Shown here piece after piece: positions 13,845 to 15,847 of a DNA stretch of 15,847 bases. Each line of letters begins with the position of its first letter. Position 1 is the first letter of the stretch. The translations under genes and the position numbers were made by a program. Under the pieces are notes generated by a model. It was not told the origin of the DNA. It made no database searches and worked only from the letters and a program-made list of their open reading frames with translations. The DNA lies in NCBI GenBank assembly GCA_049974825.1, contig JBNGDJ010000052.1, forward strand, positions 1-15,847. The letters run 5' to 3'. This DNA is from JBKHDT01 sp049974825. Lineage in GTDB: Bacteria > Pseudomonadota > Gammaproteobacteria > Halothiobacillales > Halothiobacillaceae.

Positions 13845-15137
13845 TTATGCCCGCAATGCCTCGATCTCGTCCACGGTCTTGGGCACGTCCGCGGTCAGCA
13901 CGTCCGGCCCTTCTGCCGTGATCAGCACATCGTCCTCGATTCGGATGCCGATATTCCGGTATTTTCTCGGAATGTCCTTTTCCGCCCCGATGTAGAGGCC
14001 CGGCTCGACGGTCGTGACCATCCCCGGCTGCAACGGGCGCCACTGCCCGTCGATCTTGTAGTCACCGACATCATGCACATCCAGACCGAGCCAGTGTCCG
14101 GTCCGGTGCATGAAAAAGCGCTTGTAAGCCCCTTTTTCGATCAGCTTGCGCGGCTTGCCCGAAAGCAGGCCCAACGACACAAGCCCCTCGGTGATCACCT
14201 GCACGGCTGCCTGGTGCGGTTCATCAAAGGTCGCACCGGCCACACTGGCCTCGATGGCGGCCTGCTGCGCGGCCAGCACGATCTCGTAGACGGCTCGCTG
14301 GGCCGGGCTGAAGCGACTGCCCACCGGCACCGTCCGGGTGATGTCGCCGGCGTAGGCATCGCCGAGTTCAGCACCGGCGTCGATCAAAACCAGATCACCA
14401 TCCCGCAGGCGGCAGTCATTGGCCCGGTAGTGCAGGACGCAGGCATTTGCCCCGCCGGCCACGATGGGCAGGAAGGACGGATGGCCGTCGCGGGCGCGCA
14501 TGGCCCGAAGCAGTTCCGCCTCGATCTCGTACTCGTGCCGGCCCGGAGCCACGGCGCGAATGGCGTCCAGATGGGCCGCTGCCGAAACGCGTGCAGCCTG
14601 CCGCAGCGCCCGAATCTCGGCCGCCGACTTGATCAGGCGCTGCTCATGGACGAGCGCCGAAAGGTCACGCAGACAGCGCGGCGGAACGACACCGGCACGG
14701 CTGCGGGTCCGCAGGGCTGAAAACCACCGCTGCGCCCGCGCCATCAATGTCTCCGACTCGAAGGGCAGCCAAAGTGTATCCACCCCCTCGAGCAGCTCGG
14801 GCATCAGCTCGTCCAGCCGGCCGACAGCAAAGGCCTCGTCCGCGCCGTACTCCTCCACCGCTCCTTCCAGGCCGATCATCGGGCCGTCCCAGCGCTCGAT
14901 CTCGGGGTCGCGCGGGCGCAGAAACAGAAGGCTGGCACCCGCCGCACGTCCCGGCACCAGCACAAGCAAGGCGTCCGGCTCGTGCAGGCCGGTCAGGTAG
15001 ATAAAGTCGGAGCTTTGCCGGAACGGATGCAGGTTGTCCCGGTTGCGCACCTGCTCGGAGGCCGCCGGCAGAATCGCCGCCGCCCCCGGACCGAGCTGCT
15101 TGAGCAGGCGTTTTCTCCGGCGTTGATGCTCTTTCAT
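13845..15137 (-). CDS. pepP: Xaa-Pro aminopeptidase P
   Basis: A 430-residue M24B metallopeptidase that removes an N-terminal residue preceding proline. The N-terminal domain shows the typical NRDNLHPFRQSSDFIYLTGL (32-51). The pita-bread catalytic domain has all five metal ligands: Asp253 in LVLIDAGAE, Asp265 in YAGDITRTVPVG, His348 in HRTGHWLGLDVHDVG, Glu378 in TVEPGLYIG and Glu401 in RIEDDVLIT. Length is close to E. coli PepP. AGAGGA lies 10 bases before the ATG. It lies 44 bases after ygfB and 53 before ubiH, in the conserved operon. It is probably cytosolic, with no signal peptide seen; its link to ubiquinone synthesis is positional only. Confidence 0.96.
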   Translation of the reverse strand: MKEHQRRRKRLLKQLGPGAAAILPAASEQVRNRDNLHPFRQSSDFIYLTGLHEPDALLVLVPGRAAGASLLFLRPRDPEIERWDGPMIGLEGAVEEYGADEAFAVGRLDELMPELLEGVDTLWLPFESETLMARAQRWFSALRTRSRAGVVPPRCLRDLSALVHEQRLIKSAAEIRALRQAARVSAAAHLDAIRAVAPGRHEYEIEAELLRAMRARDGHPSFLPIVAGGANACVLHYRANDCRLRDGDLVLIDAGAELGDAYAGDITRTVPVGSRFSPAQRAVYEIVLAAQQAAIEASVAGATFDEPHQAAVQVITEGLVSLGLLSGKPRKLIEKGAYKRFFMHRTGHWLGLDVHDVGDYKIDGQWRPLQPGMVTTVEPGLYIGAEKDIPRKYRNIGIRIEDDVLITAEGPDVLTADVPKTVDEIEALRA

Positions 15138-15181
15138 GAACTTGGATTCCTCTGATTGCAGGCGGCCGCTTCGGCCTGGGG

Positions 15182-15742
15182 TCAGTGCAGACGCTCACCC
15201 GGGTCGGGGAGCGCCCCGGGATGCAGGGCCAGGTGAATGACGGCCACGCCCACCCGCAGGTATTCGACCAGTTCGGCATAGGCCCGTTCGTTGGCTTCCG
15301 ACTCGGCACTGTCGGCCTCAAGCCGCCCGATTTCCAGCAGATCCTCGAAGACCTCACGGGCATCTTCCGGCAGCCGCGCCGGATCACCGCCACCACCGGC
15401 GCCGAAACCGTAGACATAACCCTGGCACCAGTCACGCAGAGCGACCAGGCGCTCCTCGAAGGGCGTGTCATCCTCCGGCAGGCACAGGTCGATGCCGAGG
15501 TTGTCCGCCCGGCCGAGCTGGGCGACCGCCTGGTCATACATGGCGCGAATTCCCGGGTGATCGGTCGATCCGTCACGGGCCTTTTCCGGAATCAGCTCGT
15601 CCAGCCAGCGGCGCCGGCTCACCGCACCCGTGGCGGCAAACAGGCCAAGCAGCGCGCCCTGCGCCTCGGCGGCATCAAGGGGCGCACCGGCATCGTCCAG
15701 CGCGTCGGTAACATCCTCGTAGGAGACCTGTGAGTTCGACAT
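15182..15742 (-). CDS. ygfB: UPF0149 family protein YgfB
   Basis: A 186-residue YgfB-type protein, close to the E. coli length. The family core is visible: an N-terminal helical part with AAEAQGALLGLFAATG, then ALRDWCQGYVYGFGAG, EVFEDLLEIGRL, and a C-terminal helix with EYLRVGVAVIHLALHP. Its biochemical role is not settled; a Pseudomonas homologue affects expression of an amidase and beta-lactam resistance. The start MSNSQVSYEDV has GAGGA a few bases upstream. The frame runs open to the window edge, but that upstream part crosses two hairpins and is not likely coding. As first gene of the block it probably carries the operon promoter, which should lie at or beyond the window end. Confidence 0.9.
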   Translation of the reverse strand: MSNSQVSYEDVTDALDDAGAPLDAAEAQGALLGLFAATGAVSRRRWLDELIPEKARDGSTDHPGIRAMYDQAVAQLGRADNLGIDLCLPEDDTPFEERLVALRDWCQGYVYGFGAGGGGDPARLPEDAREVFEDLLEIGRLEADSAESEANERAYAELVEYLRVGVAVIHLALHPGALPDPGERLH

Positions 15743-15770
15743 GCCATTCCTCGTGATCCAGGTATGGGAG

Positions 15771-15833
15771 CCTCGGAAAACCACTTCCCTGGGGTTTTTC
15801 GAGGTCGTCATTCGCGGGAGACCCGCGAATGAC
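15771..15833. repeat. Two tandem hairpins upstream of ygfB
   Basis: The first hairpin has 12-base arms at 15771-15782 and 15793-15804 (CCTCGGAAAACC / GGTTTTTCGAGG) with one mismatch. The second has perfect 12-base arms at 15807-15818 and 15822-15833 (GTCATTCGCGGG / CCCGCGAATGAC) with an AGA loop. Only two bases separate them. They could be a tandem extragenic palindrome, of a different type from copies A-D, or structures in the ygfB leader. On the plus strand the T-run (15795-15799) lies inside a stem, so a terminator is unlikely. Confidence 0.6.
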
Positions 15834-15847
15834 TTACGCAATTTCAA

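Noticed and set aside
15743..15847. Longer ygfB frame running to the window edge
   Set aside because: The extension crosses two strong hairpins and has no YgfB-like sequence. The internal ATG at 15742 has a ribosome site and matches the family start.
1..15847. CRISPR array, tRNA/rRNA, IS element, prophage, toxin-antitoxin or defence genes
   Set aside because: No regularly spaced direct repeats, no tRNA-like cloverleaf, and no transposase, integrase or toxin-like protein was recognised in the readable frames.

Overview
The window reads as a stretch of chromosome from a GC-rich (roughly 64% by eye) gammaproteobacterium. Two blocks point to this. One is the gammaproteobacterial order yceF(maf) <> yceD-rpmF-plsX-fabH. 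The other is the ubiquinone-hydroxylase operon ygfB-pepP-ubiH-ubiI/F. The GlyGly-CTERM-type tail on a secreted peptidase and the high GC would suit a Xanthomonadales/Chromatiales-type lineage such as Wenzhouxiangella, but that genus-level guess is inference only. No tRNA, rRNA, CRISPR, IS element or prophage gene was seen.

Layout. (1) 122-2486, minus: a secreted S9-family serine peptidase. Its reading frame is broken once, at a run of eight C residues (minus strand), so it appears as an N-terminal beta-propeller half and a C-terminal catalytic half. Removing one C restores a protein of about 787 residues. (2) 2654-3253, minus: maf/yceF. It is divergent across about 45 bp from yceD, rpmF (L32), plsX and fabH on the plus strand (3299-6278). 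(3) 6279-6737: a non-coding gap with hairpins and palindromic repeats. fabD, the usual next gene after fabH, is absent here. (4) 6738-10339, plus: ackA and xfp, overlapping by 4 bp, followed by a strong intrinsic terminator. (5) 10524-15742, minus: ygfB, pepP, ubiH, a UbiI/UbiF-type hydroxylase and a six-helix potassium-channel-like protein. The last three are joined by stop/start overlaps.

How the genes work together. The yceD-fabH block joins ribosome assembly (YceD, L32) to the start of phospholipid and fatty-acid synthesis (PlsX, FabH). AckA and Xfp form a short carbon pathway: phosphoketolase cleaves xylulose-5-P or fructose-6-P to acetyl-phosphate, and acetate kinase converts this to acetate plus ATP. 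The ubi block supplies two ring hydroxylases of aerobic ubiquinone synthesis, with an ion channel gene coupled to the end of the operon.

Most unusual features: the homopolymer frameshift in an otherwise intact peptidase (phase-variable contingency locus, recent decay or sequencing error), and a family of related palindromic, REP-like repeats that sit only between genes, at about 62-100, 2590-2658, 6479-6515 and 10449-10489, with paired changes in their arms. I found no clearly new multi-gene system.
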